DNA of 64,000 nt from Sphingopyxis yananensis (GTDB lineage Bacteria > Pseudomonadota > Alphaproteobacteria > Sphingomonadales > Sphingomonadaceae): NCBI RefSeq assembly GCF_020687785.1, contig NZ_JAJEWI010000001.1, positions 1 to 64,000 of the forward strand. The letters are read 5' to 3'. Position 1 is the first letter of the stretch; each line of letters starts with the position of its first letter. The position numbers and the translations under genes were made by a program. Below, in pieces: positions 9,358 through 17,785 of this stretch. The notes below the pieces were generated by a model. The model was not told the origin of the DNA and ran no database searches. It saw only the letters and a list, made by a program, of their open reading frames with translations.

Positions 9358-9504
9358 CTTTTCGCGACTTAGCAACACTATTGGGGATCGCGGCACGTAG
9401 GTGCTGCCGCCATTGGGCGGGACAGGCTTCACCCTAGGGACCTTCGAAACACCATTTTTGCCGCGCAGAATGATAGGATTTAGATAGCCAGTGACAGGGG
9501 CATG
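9358..9504 (-). pseudogene. Detached C-terminal fragment of a PstS-like binding protein
   Basis: The minus strand reads GYLNPIILRGKNGVSKV, then VPPNGGSTYVPRSPIVL and SRE. This lines up with the segment just before YPLIRD in the neighbouring PstS-like paralogues (for example KLLPLSTDGGKTYVPLELD in the copy at 11463-12566). There is no start and the fragment is cut short at the 9.36 kb side. It is the piece missing from the truncated paralogue at 13638, which stops matching the family at exactly the corresponding point. This supports an inversion between about 9.50 and 14.36 kb. Confidence 0.6.
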
Positions 9505-10758
9505 TCAGCAATCTTGCGCTATACCATGTATTTGGAACGCGGAACGGCCGGTAAAACATGGTTGCTGATGGAATATCGCGACCCCGTAGCCTTTGAAAAA
9601 TCCGAAGATTTCAAGGGTGTTTTGCGTCCACGTCTGTTGGCAGAAAATGCGACCTATGCGGCATTTGATCGCACCAAGGATATGCTCCGTAAAAACGGCC
9701 CCGAAACGATGGCGCGTTACCGCGAACAGCCACCGCCGTTGCTGCCAAAACTGCCGTCTTATACCCCGCAGCACCGTGTTGTTGGTGGTCTGCGCATTGT
9801 TGGCAGTGAATTGAAAAATGCTGTGCCGCAATTGGCCGCAGCCGTTGCCCCATTCCACCCCGAAGCGAAAATGGCGACGAGCCATATTCCGTCCAGCGAA
9901 GGTGGTATTGCTGGTCTTTATATGGGCGCATCGGACGTTGCCCCCATGGGTGACGACGCCAAGATTACCGACATGATGCCTTTCTATAACACATATGGTT
10001 ATATGCCGATCGAAATTTCGGTGGCCACCGGTGGTTATGAAAAGCGCGGTTCGCTGTTCGCTTGGGCTATTGTGGTCAACAAGAATAATCCGCTGAATGA
10101 AATTTCGGTGGACCAACTGGAACGTCTGTTCGGTTCGGAACGTACCGGCGGTTGGGAATTGTATAACGGCGACTATAAATATAGCTCGCGTCTGGCTTTA
10201 GACCGTTCCAACCTGATCCGCACTTGGGGCCAGCTTGGCATTCGCGGTGCAATGGCCAATAAAGAAATCGAAACCTTCGGTCATGTCGCCCCTGGTTTCT
10301 CGATCGCAATTCAGCGTCAGTTGCTGAGCTGGTCGCAAAAGATGAACCCGAATTTCCGCGAATATGTGGAAGCGAAGCAAGCTGTTCCTGGCACTGAAAA
10401 TGATATCGGCAGCACCGCAGCTTTGGCGGATTTGTCCAAGAACCCCAATGCCATCGGCATTGCAGCTTTGATGCACGCCAAAAACTATCCGGACGTAAAG
10501 GTTCTGAAAGTGATCCCACGTGGCGGCGGCGCTGCTGTTGCCTTGACGCCGGAATCGGTTGCAGGCCGCACCTATCCGTTGATCCGTGACGCATATTTCT
10601 ATGTCAATAAAGCGCCCGGCCAAGCTTTGGACCCCAAGGTGCGTGAATTCATGCGCTTTGTCCTGAGCCGCGAAGGTCAGGAAATCATGGCGCGCGTGGG
10701 TTATTATTACCCGCTGACGCCAGAATATTTGGCCGAGCAATTGAAGAAGCTCGACTAA
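9502..10758 (+). CDS. PstS-like periplasmic binding protein domain with a foreign N-terminus (chimeric)
   Basis: 418 codons. From about residue 92 (LPSYTPQHRVVGGLRIVG) it is a PstS-like substrate-binding domain: IPSSEGGIAGLYMGASDVAP, WAIVVNKNNPLNEISVDQLE, LIRTWGQLGIRG, and the end YPLIRDAYFYVNKAPGQALD. It has no signal peptide. Residues 1-90 (RYTMYLERG, WLLMEYRDPVAFEK, AAFDRTKDMLRKN) do not belong to this family; they look like the missing second half of the lipoprotein encoded at 14.9-14.4 kb on the other strand. The start codon is therefore probably an accident of the inversion. The gene is the best preserved binding domain of the cluster. Its codons favour GGT/CGT, as in well expressed genes. 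Without export it may no longer function. Confidence 0.7.
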   Translation: MSAILRYTMYLERGTAGKTWLLMEYRDPVAFEKSEDFKGVLRPRLLAENATYAAFDRTKDMLRKNGPETMARYREQPPPLLPKLPSYTPQHRVVGGLRIVGSELKNAVPQLAAAVAPFHPEAKMATSHIPSSEGGIAGLYMGASDVAPMGDDAKITDMMPFYNTYGYMPIEISVATGGYEKRGSLFAWAIVVNKNNPLNEISVDQLERLFGSERTGGWELYNGDYKYSSRLALDRSNLIRTWGQLGIRGAMANKEIETFGHVAPGFSIAIQRQLLSWSQKMNPNFREYVEAKQAVPGTENDIGSTAALADLSKNPNAIGIAALMHAKNYPDVKVLKVIPRGGGAAVALTPESVAGRTYPLIRDAYFYVNKAPGQALDPKVREFMRFVLSREGQEIMARVGYYYPLTPEYLAEQLKKLD

Positions 10759-10759
10759 T

Positions 10760-11430
10760 ATGATGCAGCGATTGGCTATCCTCTGTGCCTCGGTTTCGGT
10801 TGCAATGCTCAGCATTGCGACCGGACCAGCCTAAAGTGCCGAAGGCGCATCTTGTGCCCCTTCGGACACGGTCAGTGGTACAGAGGCTGGCCAACCAATG
10901 CCAAGCGGAGCATTTGGACGCTGGACGTTACGGGATTTCGCCGACAAAAAGCGACCGTCGGTGGATATAGCAAGAAGTGGGACCTGTCCGACCTGCCGAT
11001 TTATCGCCCGACACAGCAACTGAGTGGCAAGCTGCGCATTTGGGGCCGTAACTATTTAAAAGATGGTCCGCGTTGTGGATATTGGGCAAGTGAATTCAAT
11101 AAGTTACACCTGAATATCGAGATTGAATATAATTTGCCAACCGCCGGTATCGTGGTACCAAGCGTTGCTGGTAAAGTGGCGGATTTGGGCGTCGGGCGTC
11201 CGGCGACATTGATGGATCATCTAACCTTTGAACAGGTATATAAATATCCCGCCACCGAAATTAGGGCCGCGAGGGGGTCTTACGATGTTTATGGTTGCTC
11301 GCCCAGCTTTATCATTCTGGTTCACAAAGATAATCCGATCAGCCGGATCAGCATGAAGCAATTAGGCGGTGTGTTCGGCACGGCGCGCAACGGCGGATAT
11401 AATGGCAGCGTCTATCGGCAGGGGCACGAA
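10760..11430 (+). pseudogene. PstS-like binding protein, degraded copy
   Basis: ATG at 10760 follows the previous stop by one base and begins a signal peptide (MMQRLAILCASVSVAMLSIA) that meets TAA at 10832, probably a former CAA codon. The same frame continues to about 10960, then a frameshift leads to the family sequence DLSDLPIYRPTQQLSGKLRI, VHKDNPISRISMKQLGGVFG. Homology stops near 11415 just after the ARNGGYNG segment and is followed directly by the N-terminal linker of the next paralogue. The C-terminal half and the next gene's signal peptide therefore appear deleted together. Nonsense codon, frameshift and deletion make this a clear pseudogene. Confidence 0.7.
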
Positions 11431-11462
11431 ATAGCAGTGCCCCCACCACCGATGCGGATGCT

Positions 11463-12566
11463 TTGTCCAAAGCACGCGCCATTGGCAATCGCGGTCGTGC
11501 CGTGAAAATATTTTATACCCCTAAATTCAATATATCAGAACTAGGACCTTATGTTCCACAACAACAGGTTCAGGGAGGTGTAAGGCAATGGGTAAATAAT
11601 TATCTGAGCGACAGCGGGTTGATGGACGTGTGGCAGGAGGAGTTTCGCCGATATCATCCGCAGATTGAAGTTGACGATAATTTATACAGTTCCTCTATCG
11701 CCTTTCCTGGGTTGATTTCCGGCGCAGCGGATCTCGCCCCGATGGGGCGGCAAGCCTTGTGGGATGAGTTAAAAGGCTTTGACGGCGAAGGCGCACAGGG
11801 CGGCGATGAAGGCGTGGGGGCCGGCGAGGTTGTTGAAATCATCATGGCCACAGGGTCGCATGATGTGCGCGGATGGACCTTTGCGCTGGGTATTTTTGTT
11901 CACAAAGATAATCCCATTACCGGCCTGACGATGGAGCAATTGGACGGCATATTGGGCAGCCGCCGCGACGGAGGCTGGGACGGGCTGACATGGGATACCA
12001 GTGTAGCGCGGGGATCCGAGAGCAATATTCGGACATGGGGCCAGTTGGGCGTCAAGGGGGCTTGGGCGAACAAGCCGATCACCGTTTACGGTTATAATGC
12101 GAAATATCATTTCAACGACGAAATTGACAAGAAAGTGTTGAAAGGGTCTGGCAAATGGAATGAGGAAATGCGCGCCTTTTCCAATATGGCGGGCCTGAAC
12201 GTAGACGGGTCGCTGACCGCTGGCGGTGAATTGATTATCAATGCCTTGGCCAATGATAAATATGGCATTGCCTATACGGGTAAGCCATTTTTAAACGCGC
12301 AAACAAAATTGCTTCCCCTGTCGACGGATGGCGGGAAAACTTATGTTCCGTTGGAGTTGGACCGCGTTCAGGATCGCAGTTATCCGTTGATCCGCGATGT
12401 TTATTATTATTTCCGCCGTGAAAAGGGCAAACCTGTTGATCCCAAGATCAGGGAATTTCTACGTTATGTCCTGAGCCGCGAGGGGCAGGCGGCCATTCAG
12501 GCAGACGGAAAATATCTGCCGCTGACCGCCGAAGTTGCCGCAGCCCAATTGGCGAAGCTGGATTAA
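11463..12566 (+). CDS. PstS-like substrate-binding protein lacking its signal peptide
   Basis: The frame from a TTG at 11463 encodes 367 residues: YVPQQQVQGGVRQWVNNYLS, GLISGAADLAPMGRQALWDE, GIFVHKDNPITGLTMEQLDG, IRTWGQLGVKG, YPLIRDVYYYFRREKGKPVD and a family-typical end PLTAEVAAAQLAKLD. This is a full binding domain of the phosphate-binding PstS type. The upstream part of the frame leads into the broken preceding paralogue, not into a signal peptide, so export has probably been lost by the deletion near 11430. The stop overlaps the next start (TAATG). Ligand unknown: the phosphate-binding residues of classical PstS are not obviously kept. Confidence 0.65.
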   Translation: MSKARAIGNRGRAVKIFYTPKFNISELGPYVPQQQVQGGVRQWVNNYLSDSGLMDVWQEEFRRYHPQIEVDDNLYSSSIAFPGLISGAADLAPMGRQALWDELKGFDGEGAQGGDEGVGAGEVVEIIMATGSHDVRGWTFALGIFVHKDNPITGLTMEQLDGILGSRRDGGWDGLTWDTSVARGSESNIRTWGQLGVKGAWANKPITVYGYNAKYHFNDEIDKKVLKGSGKWNEEMRAFSNMAGLNVDGSLTAGGELIINALANDKYGIAYTGKPFLNAQTKLLPLSTDGGKTYVPLELDRVQDRSYPLIRDVYYYFRREKGKPVDPKIREFLRYVLSREGQAAIQADGKYLPLTAEVAAAQLAKLD

Positions 12567-13641
12567 TGCGTTGGCTTTGGGCCATGGCCGCCGGATTGGG
12601 ACTGGCTCATGGCCAACCCGCTCTGGCGGAGAGCAGCATGGAAATTTTGGGCGATCATCCCGCATTGCGGGTGGTGGATGATTTTTCGCCCTATCAACCA
12701 AGCGGTCCGGTTTCGGGAAATCTGCGTATTTGGGGCATGGCAGCTTTAAGCGCGATTTTATGGGGAAATTATTGGCCAGTTGGGTTGACGAATTTTCCAA
12801 ACATCACCCGAATGTCACGTTTGAAAACCGGATGTATGGCACGGCCTCGGCTATCGGTGCCCTATATAGCGGAGCAGCGGATATTGCGATTTTGGGCGAA
12901 GAAATCAGCCCCGCTGCGCTGCGCGCGTTTCGTCGCGCGAAAGGATATGACCCGACGGCAATTGAGGTCGCGACTGGCAGCGTTGATGTGAATTTTTACG
13001 ACTATGCCCATATGATTTTTGTGCATCGGGATAATCCGATCAAGGGCATGACGCTGAAGCAGTTGGAGGCGGTTTTTGGCGAAGAAAATCGGCGCGGTGG
13101 CGGGCCTGTTCGTGATTGGGGCGGATTGGGGCTGAAGGGACAGTGGCGAGGCCGCGCTATTCAACCCTATGGTTGGAAAACCGATGTGGATTTCGCCTTG
13201 TTTTTCCGTGAGCGCGTATTGGAAGGCAGCCATCGCTGGAACGGCGCGATGCGGGCATATGAACATGCTGTGGGTGCAGATGGCGCGCAGGTTGATCATG
13301 GGCAGCGCATGGTGGATGCGCTGGGCGATGACCCCAATGGTATTGCCATTTCCAATATACGCTATCGCAACGCCGATGCGCGGCCTCTGCCACTTGCATG
13401 GACCCCAGAGGGGCCGTTTGTCGAAGCCACGCCGCAGAGTTTAATAGATCGCAGCTATCCCTTGGTTCGATTGATACCCGCTTATGTTGATGTGCCGCCC
13501 GGCCAAGCGATGAAACCCGCTGTGCGTGAGTTTCTACGCTTTCTCCTAAGCAAAGAGGGGCAGAAAATCCTGATCCAGCATAGCGGATATCTGCCGCTTG
13601 GTGCGGAATTCCAGCGGCGCGAGCTAGGAAAAGTGCAATGA
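12566..13641 (+). pseudogene. PstS-like substrate-binding protein with a single-base frameshift
   Basis: Starts at ATG 12566 with a good signal peptide (MRWLWAMAAGLGLAHGQPALA) and SGPVSGNLRIWG; the frame then changes. The run of four G at 12732-12735 would need a fifth to continue as LRIWGHGSFKRDFMGKLLAS, which then runs intact to 13641: YSGAADIAILGEEISPA, MIFVHRDNPIKGMTLKQLEA, YPLVRLIPAYVDVPPGQAMK. A one-base deletion in a G homopolymer explains the break. It may be a true mutation, an assembly or sequencing error, or phase variation. Everything else in the gene is well kept, so this copy may be functional if the base is restored. Its stop overlaps the next start (ATGA). Confidence 0.7.
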
Positions 13642-14474
13642 AGCGGCGCTATTTCTTGGCGGCCTCGGCCTTTTTGCCCAGGATGATATCCACGCCTTCA
13701 TGGGCACAGACTTTGGCGCCGCCCGCCCATAGCCAGCGCGGACGCTTGCGTTTGGCAGGAACACCGGCCATGGCCGCCGTGCTGGCCGCTTGGGGCCAAG
13801 CATTTCGTAGCGACCATCCCAACATTGATGTCACCATCGATATGCGGGGAAGCGACATCGCGATGGCAGGCCTCTATACAGCGACATGCGATTTGGCCTT
13901 CATTGGGCGCGACGCCACCAAGTCCGAGGTACAGGCCTTTGAGTGGGTCTATCGCTTTCGTCCCAAAGGAATATCGATATTGTGCGGCAGTGTTGGCACG
14001 GCGGGCTGTTCGCCCGCATTGGCCGCATTGGTGCATCCCACAAACCCCGTCTCATCGTTGACGATCGATGATCTGAGGGCGGCATCTGGCGATCATGCGC
14101 GGCGCGCGCGGCGTTGGGGCGATTTGGGATTGCGCGGTATATGGGCGAAGCGCCCAATCCATCTTTATGCGCCAGAAGCAGAAAGCGGGACGGGTCGCTA
14201 TTTTCGCGCCAAGATATTGGACGATAGCAATCGGATGGCATGGGCGAATATGCGGGAATATCCGGTGGCTCCGCGCCCCGAAACTGCCGAAGCCAAAGCG
14301 GCCGCCGATATGCAGCGCGCCATTGCGCGCGATCCACATGCGCTTGATAGCTGCAACGGGTTCGCGCTCATAATACATGGCATAGCCAGTCATGACGCCG
14401 CCCTTTTTCTGCCCGTCCATATTGGGCGAAATATAGGTACGGGTATAGCCGGCATAGTCGTCAGCAGGGATTAG
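13638..14474 (+). pseudogene. PstS-like substrate-binding protein truncated at an inversion breakpoint
   Basis: ATG at 13638 overlaps the preceding stop. A signal peptide (MKRRYFLAASAF ... SWA-QT) is followed by the family domain: RGRLRLAGTPAMAAVLAAWG, GLYTATCDLAFIGRDA, LVHPTNPVSSLTIDDLRAAS, WGDLGLRGIWAKRPIHLYA. Homology ends at about ARDPHALD (near 14350). The remaining 40 codons are the antisense of the lipoprotein gene on the other strand, and the conserved YPL..R and PG..DP tail is absent. A matching C-terminal fragment lies at 9358-9504 in the opposite orientation. The annotated open frame to 14474 is therefore only partly real. Confidence 0.7.
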
Positions 14475-14927
14475 TGCTTCGTAATGATTGACGACATAGG
14501 CTGCGTTGGGATCGGCCTTGGCGCGGTCATCAACCAACAGGTCGGCGCGTCGCACCACCAAGTCATTGCCTAGCTTGGCTTTGGCTTCGCCCGACCATTT
14601 GTCAAAGGCCGTGCCATTTGGAAATTCAACAACCGCAAGGCTGGTAAAACCAACAGGACCTTCTTCGCTGGGCTTGGATGTCAGCAGCAAAACGTCGCTG
14701 ATCTCGCCCGCTGTGCGTGCGGCGGCCAATTGCTGGGCGTAATCAGCGGGGGCTGATTTGCCGACAGGCTGGGTGATCAGGGCGTAGGCTGGACCGCTTT
14801 CTTCTGTTGTTGCGGGGCTAGCGCCGTCATTTTGGGCTGTGTCCTTGCCGCCGGAACAGCCTGCAATCATCATGAGGCTGGCCATGGCACCCGTAAACAG
14901 CGCCGAGCGCCTTGTGAATGTCCGCAT
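14052..14927 (-). pseudogene. Lipoprotein with NIPSNAP/ABM-like fold, C-terminal half lost at inversion breakpoint
   Basis: ATG at 14927 has a strong GAGGAG and starts MRTFTRRSALFTGAMASLMM, with lipobox IAGC (Cys24). The first half-domain (FTSLAVVEFPNGTAFDKWSG) and the start of a second (GGVMTGYAMYYERE) are family-like down to about 14366. Past that the frame, open to 14052, reads only the antisense of the PstS-like gene. The expected continuation (strand, then YRDP..F, then R..L) is found at the start of the 9502-10758 frame on the plus strand. The dimeric alpha-beta-barrel resemblance is my reading of the hydrophobic pattern, not a database hit. Whether the truncated lipoprotein is still made is unknown. 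Confidence 0.6.
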
Positions 14928-15199
14928 ATATTTACTCCTCTCGTCCCAAATCAATCAACCGGACGGCAGCGATATTCGCTCGAACGTTGGTCAACGTCAC
15001 AGCAGGGCGGATGGATCATCGTCGGCTTTGCTGCGCGCCTTGCTAAGCTGGCAGGATTTGCTGTCATTGGACTGTCACGGCGGTAAAACTTGCCATGGCA
15101 ATGATTGATCAACGGATGAGTGTCAGTGAAAATTGGCTTGCCAGCTAGGGCGATTATATTTACATGTTCACTTTATGTTCTTTTTGAAGGGAGGGCGTG

Positions 15200-15589
15200 A
15201 TGGCACTGAATTATGTTATGATAGGGTCGAATGATGTCGCTGTTTCGCGGCGCTATTATGATGCGATCTTGCCCCAAATTGGCGGGACCATCTTTGCCGA
15301 TTTTATGCCACATGGTTTTTGTTATGAAATGCGGGGTGGGGGCCGAATTTGGGTCGCGCGACCTTTTGATCAACAAGCCGCTGTGGCCGGAAACGGGCAG
15401 ATGGTCGGGCTGTTGTGCGGCAGCGAGGCGGAAGTCGGATCGGCGTATCGCGCGGCCTTGGCGCATGGCGGTAGCAACGAAGGCGAGCCTGGCCCGCGTC
15501 CCCACTATGGCCCCAATTTTTACGGTGCTTATGTTCGCGACCCCGATGGCAATAAGATGAGTTTTGTCTATTTTGGTGAAGCGGAATAG
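15200..15589 (+). CDS. VOC-family (glyoxalase/bleomycin resistance-like) protein
   Basis: A 129-residue single vicinal-oxygen-chelate protein. It starts ALNYVMIGSNDVAVSRRYYD and ends YVRDPDGNKMSFVYFGEAE, the usual first strand plus DPDGN..F ending of the family. These proteins bind a metal through His/Glu residues and act as lyases, dioxygenases or drug binders; the substrate cannot be told. ATG at 15200 was preferred to GTG at 15197; both lie just after AAGGGAGGG. Convergent with the Crp/Fnr gene, 5 bases between stops. Confidence 0.8.
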   Translation: MALNYVMIGSNDVAVSRRYYDAILPQIGGTIFADFMPHGFCYEMRGGGRIWVARPFDQQAAVAGNGQMVGLLCGSEAEVGSAYRAALAHGGSNEGEPGPRPHYGPNFYGAYVRDPDGNKMSFVYFGEAE

Positions 15590-15594
15590 GATCG

Positions 15595-16248
15595 TTAATG
15601 CTGTGATGCGATTTGGGTAAGCCGTGCCGCATCCACTATTTGAATTTCGCCATAATATGTTGCGATCGCGCCTGCTTGGACCAGTGCCGCTAAATGGCCG
15701 TTGACGGATTTTCGGGACATGGCTGTCATTTCGGCAATGTCGGCCTGATTGGCAAAAACGCGCCCGTCCATAGCATTGGACAGCAGGCGTGCGGCAACGC
15801 GCGCTCGGGAGGATAAAATCAGCAATTGGGCCATCGCCCGAACCACCGTGTCCAACTGACCATAGAGCAATTGATTGATGGCACCGAAAATTTCGGGCTG
15901 GGTAAGAGCGATTTTGCTGATGGCGTCATCGTCCAGCATCAAGATCAAACTGGGGCGGGCAGCGCGAGCCGTGACAATGCGTTGGCCGCCGCCAGTGCTG
16001 CGGGATTGCCCGAGCACCGCACCTTTTTGAATTAAACCAATCAAAGCGGTGCGATCTGCATCGACGGCGACCTCTAGTCGTACCGCGCCGTCCAAGATTG
16101 CTGCGAGGCCGGCGCGCTCATCCCCTTCGCCATAAATCCATTGCCCCTGATCAAATTGACGAGTTCGCGCGGATGCTAGAATTGCCAAGCGTAAAGGCGG
16201 AGGCAAAGCGTCAAACCATGGGCTGCGAATTTGGTCGGCACCAATCAT
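15595..16248 (-). CDS. Crp/Fnr-family transcriptional regulator
   Basis: 217 residues. An N-terminal cyclic-nucleotide-binding-type beta roll (QWIYGEGDERAGLAAILDGA, VRLEVAVDADRTALIG) is followed by a long dimer helix and a C-terminal winged helix-turn-helix (VFANQADIAEMTAMSRKSVN, GHLAALVQAGAI). No FNR-type cysteine cluster is visible, so it is not an obvious oxygen sensor. It is divergent from the TauD-type dioxygenase gene at 16335, which may be its target; the 86-base gap has no operator I can define. Confidence 0.85.
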   Translation of the reverse strand: MIGADQIRSPWFDALPPPLRLAILASARTRQFDQGQWIYGEGDERAGLAAILDGAVRLEVAVDADRTALIGLIQKGAVLGQSRSTGGGQRIVTARAARPSLILMLDDDAISKIALTQPEIFGAINQLLYGQLDTVVRAMAQLLILSSRARVAARLLSNAMDGRVFANQADIAEMTAMSRKSVNGHLAALVQAGAIATYYGEIQIVDAARLTQIASQH

Positions 16249-16334
16249 CGGATAAGTGTAACGAATGTTACAATCATTGTCGATGGAGTGAGTAAGATCA
16301 TGCCAACAGCATATGGGATATGGGAGAGAAATTC

Positions 16335-17174
16335 ATGAGCATGATCACATTGAAACCATTGGCAGAGCATGTTGGCGCGGAAGTCGTCGGCGTTGATCTG
16401 GGCCATGTGACGGACGCGGACGTCGATGTGCTGCGTCGGGGTTTGGCGGACTATGGTGTGTTGTTTGCGCGTGACCAATCCCTAACGCCCGAGCAACATA
16501 TTGCCTTTGCCAAGCGCTGGGGTGCCATTGATATTAATAATTATTTCCCCATTGACGGTGAATATCCTGAAATCGCGGAAGTGAAAAAATCGGAAACACA
16601 GCAAACCAATATTGGCGGCGCATGGCATACGGACCATAGCTATGATCAAATACCCGCTATGGGTTCAATATTGCTGGCACGTGAAACGCCGCCCAGCGGT
16701 GGCGATACGCTGTTCGCCAGCATGACGGCGGCTTTTGATGCTTTGTCCGAAGGAATGAAGGCGACGCTGCGGACGATGCGGGCGGTGCATTCTGCCGATC
16801 ATATTTATGCGGCGGACGGTATTTATGCGCAAACCGATCAGGCCGATTTGCTGCGTGGTCATGATCTGCGCACCCGTGCGGTGCATCCGGTGGTGATTAA
16901 GCACCCCGAAACAGGGCGTGAGATTTTATATGTGAACCCCGCTTTTACATTATATTTCGACGGGTGGACGCGCGAAGAAAGCCTGCCATTGTTACAATAT
17001 CTGTATCAAATTCCGCAAAATGAGGCGTTTCAATGCCGTCTGCAATGGGCGCCAGGTTCCATTGCCATATGGGATAATCGGTCCACATGGCATTATGCCA
17101 TGAATGATTATCACGGCCATCGCCGATTGATGCATCGCATTACTTTGTCGGGATGCGAATTGTTCGGCGCATAA
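16335..17174 (+). CDS. TauD/TfdA-family 2-oxoglutarate-dependent dioxygenase
   Basis: 279 residues. The non-haem iron triad is visible as HTD (His98, Asp100) in GGAWHTDHSYDQIP and a distal His near 253 in WDNRSTWHYAMNDYHGHRR, where the following arginine pair would bind 2-oxoglutarate. The family includes taurine dioxygenase, 2,4-D dioxygenase and alkylsulfatase AtsK; substrate is not determined by these motifs. The start at 16335 follows GGGAGAGAA. No sulfonate transporter is adjacent. Given two other sulfatases in the window, a sulfate-ester or sulfonate substrate is possible but unproven. Confidence 0.85.
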   Translation: MSMITLKPLAEHVGAEVVGVDLGHVTDADVDVLRRGLADYGVLFARDQSLTPEQHIAFAKRWGAIDINNYFPIDGEYPEIAEVKKSETQQTNIGGAWHTDHSYDQIPAMGSILLARETPPSGGDTLFASMTAAFDALSEGMKATLRTMRAVHSADHIYAADGIYAQTDQADLLRGHDLRTRAVHPVVIKHPETGREILYVNPAFTLYFDGWTREESLPLLQYLYQIPQNEAFQCRLQWAPGSIAIWDNRSTWHYAMNDYHGHRRLMHRITLSGCELFGA

Positions 17175-17267
17175 TTTGATCGGTCGATGTTGGGACGGAG
17201 GCGGGCGGGGGCCTCCATCCTTTTCGCCGCTACCGCTGGCGACATCCGTTTCGTCCGTATGGGCGGA

Positions 17268-17693
17268 TTAGAAAGACAGAAAGTCGGCGGGCAGGCGGGT
17301 TGTTTCGGCGGCCTGCGCCAGTGTTTGCTGGTCGAGTTCCGCTAGGAAAGCGCGCAGGGCCCGTTTTAAGATGGCGGTCAGCCCGCATTGCCCCTGCAAG
17401 ATGCAATTTTCGCAGTCTGCCAGATTGAGGCAGGGTTCGGTCAGGCGCACAATTTCACCCAATGCAATGCTGTCCGCAGGGCGGGCCAGTCGAAACCCAC
17501 CATGGCGGCCCCGCACCGTTTCCAATAGTCCCGCTTTGGCCAGTTCGTTGACCACTTTCATTGCATTATTTCGTGATATTCCATGCGCATCCGCCACAGC
17601 CGTGATGCCCAATAAATGGTCCGGATCATCGCCCGCCATCGCGGCGTGCAGCATGATACGCAGCGCATAATCGGTGTGAGCAGTCAAACGCAT
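17268..17693 (-). CDS. nsrR: Rrf2-family regulator, NsrR-like nitric-oxide sensor
   Basis: 141 residues. The N-terminal winged helix (MRLTAHTDYALRIMLHAAMA ... SRNNAMKVVNELAKAGLL) and the cysteines in CLNLADCENCILQGQC match the Fe-S binding region of NsrR, a repressor that releases DNA when its cluster reacts with NO. It is divergently transcribed from a single-domain globin with NsrR-like palindromes between them, which supports the assignment. IscR or RsrR are alternatives, but the cysteine spacing and the globin neighbour favour NsrR. Confidence 0.8.
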   Translation of the reverse strand: MRLTAHTDYALRIMLHAAMAGDDPDHLLGITAVADAHGISRNNAMKVVNELAKAGLLETVRGRHGGFRLARPADSIALGEIVRLTEPCLNLADCENCILQGQCGLTAILKRALRAFLAELDQQTLAQAAETTRLPADFLSF

Positions 17694-17710
17694 TTTATTC
17701 CCAATTCATA

Positions 17711-17735
17711 ATCATGCATTTATATTGCATCTTTT
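17711..17735. promoter_or_regulatory. Probable NsrR operator, site 1
   Basis: The imperfect palindrome ATGCATTTATATTGCATCTT resembles the NsrR consensus built of GATGCATTT half-sites. It lies just upstream of the nsrR-like gene and could also serve the divergent globin gene. Confidence 0.55.
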
Positions 17736-17749
17736 GATTCATGCGTATA

Positions 17750-17768
17750 CATGCATTGCATCTGCATG
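17750..17768. promoter_or_regulatory. Probable NsrR operator, site 2 (half-site cluster)
   Basis: CATGCATTGCATCTGCATG repeats the ATGCAT core of site 1 and lies 17 bases upstream of the globin GTG start. Binding here would block the globin promoter or its ribosome-binding site. Confidence 0.4.
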
Positions 17769-17785
17769 ATTACAGAGGAACGCTT

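Noticed and set aside
9502..14474. Complete pst phosphate transport operon
   Set aside because: Only binding-protein paralogues are present; no permease, ATPase or PhoU gene lies nearby.
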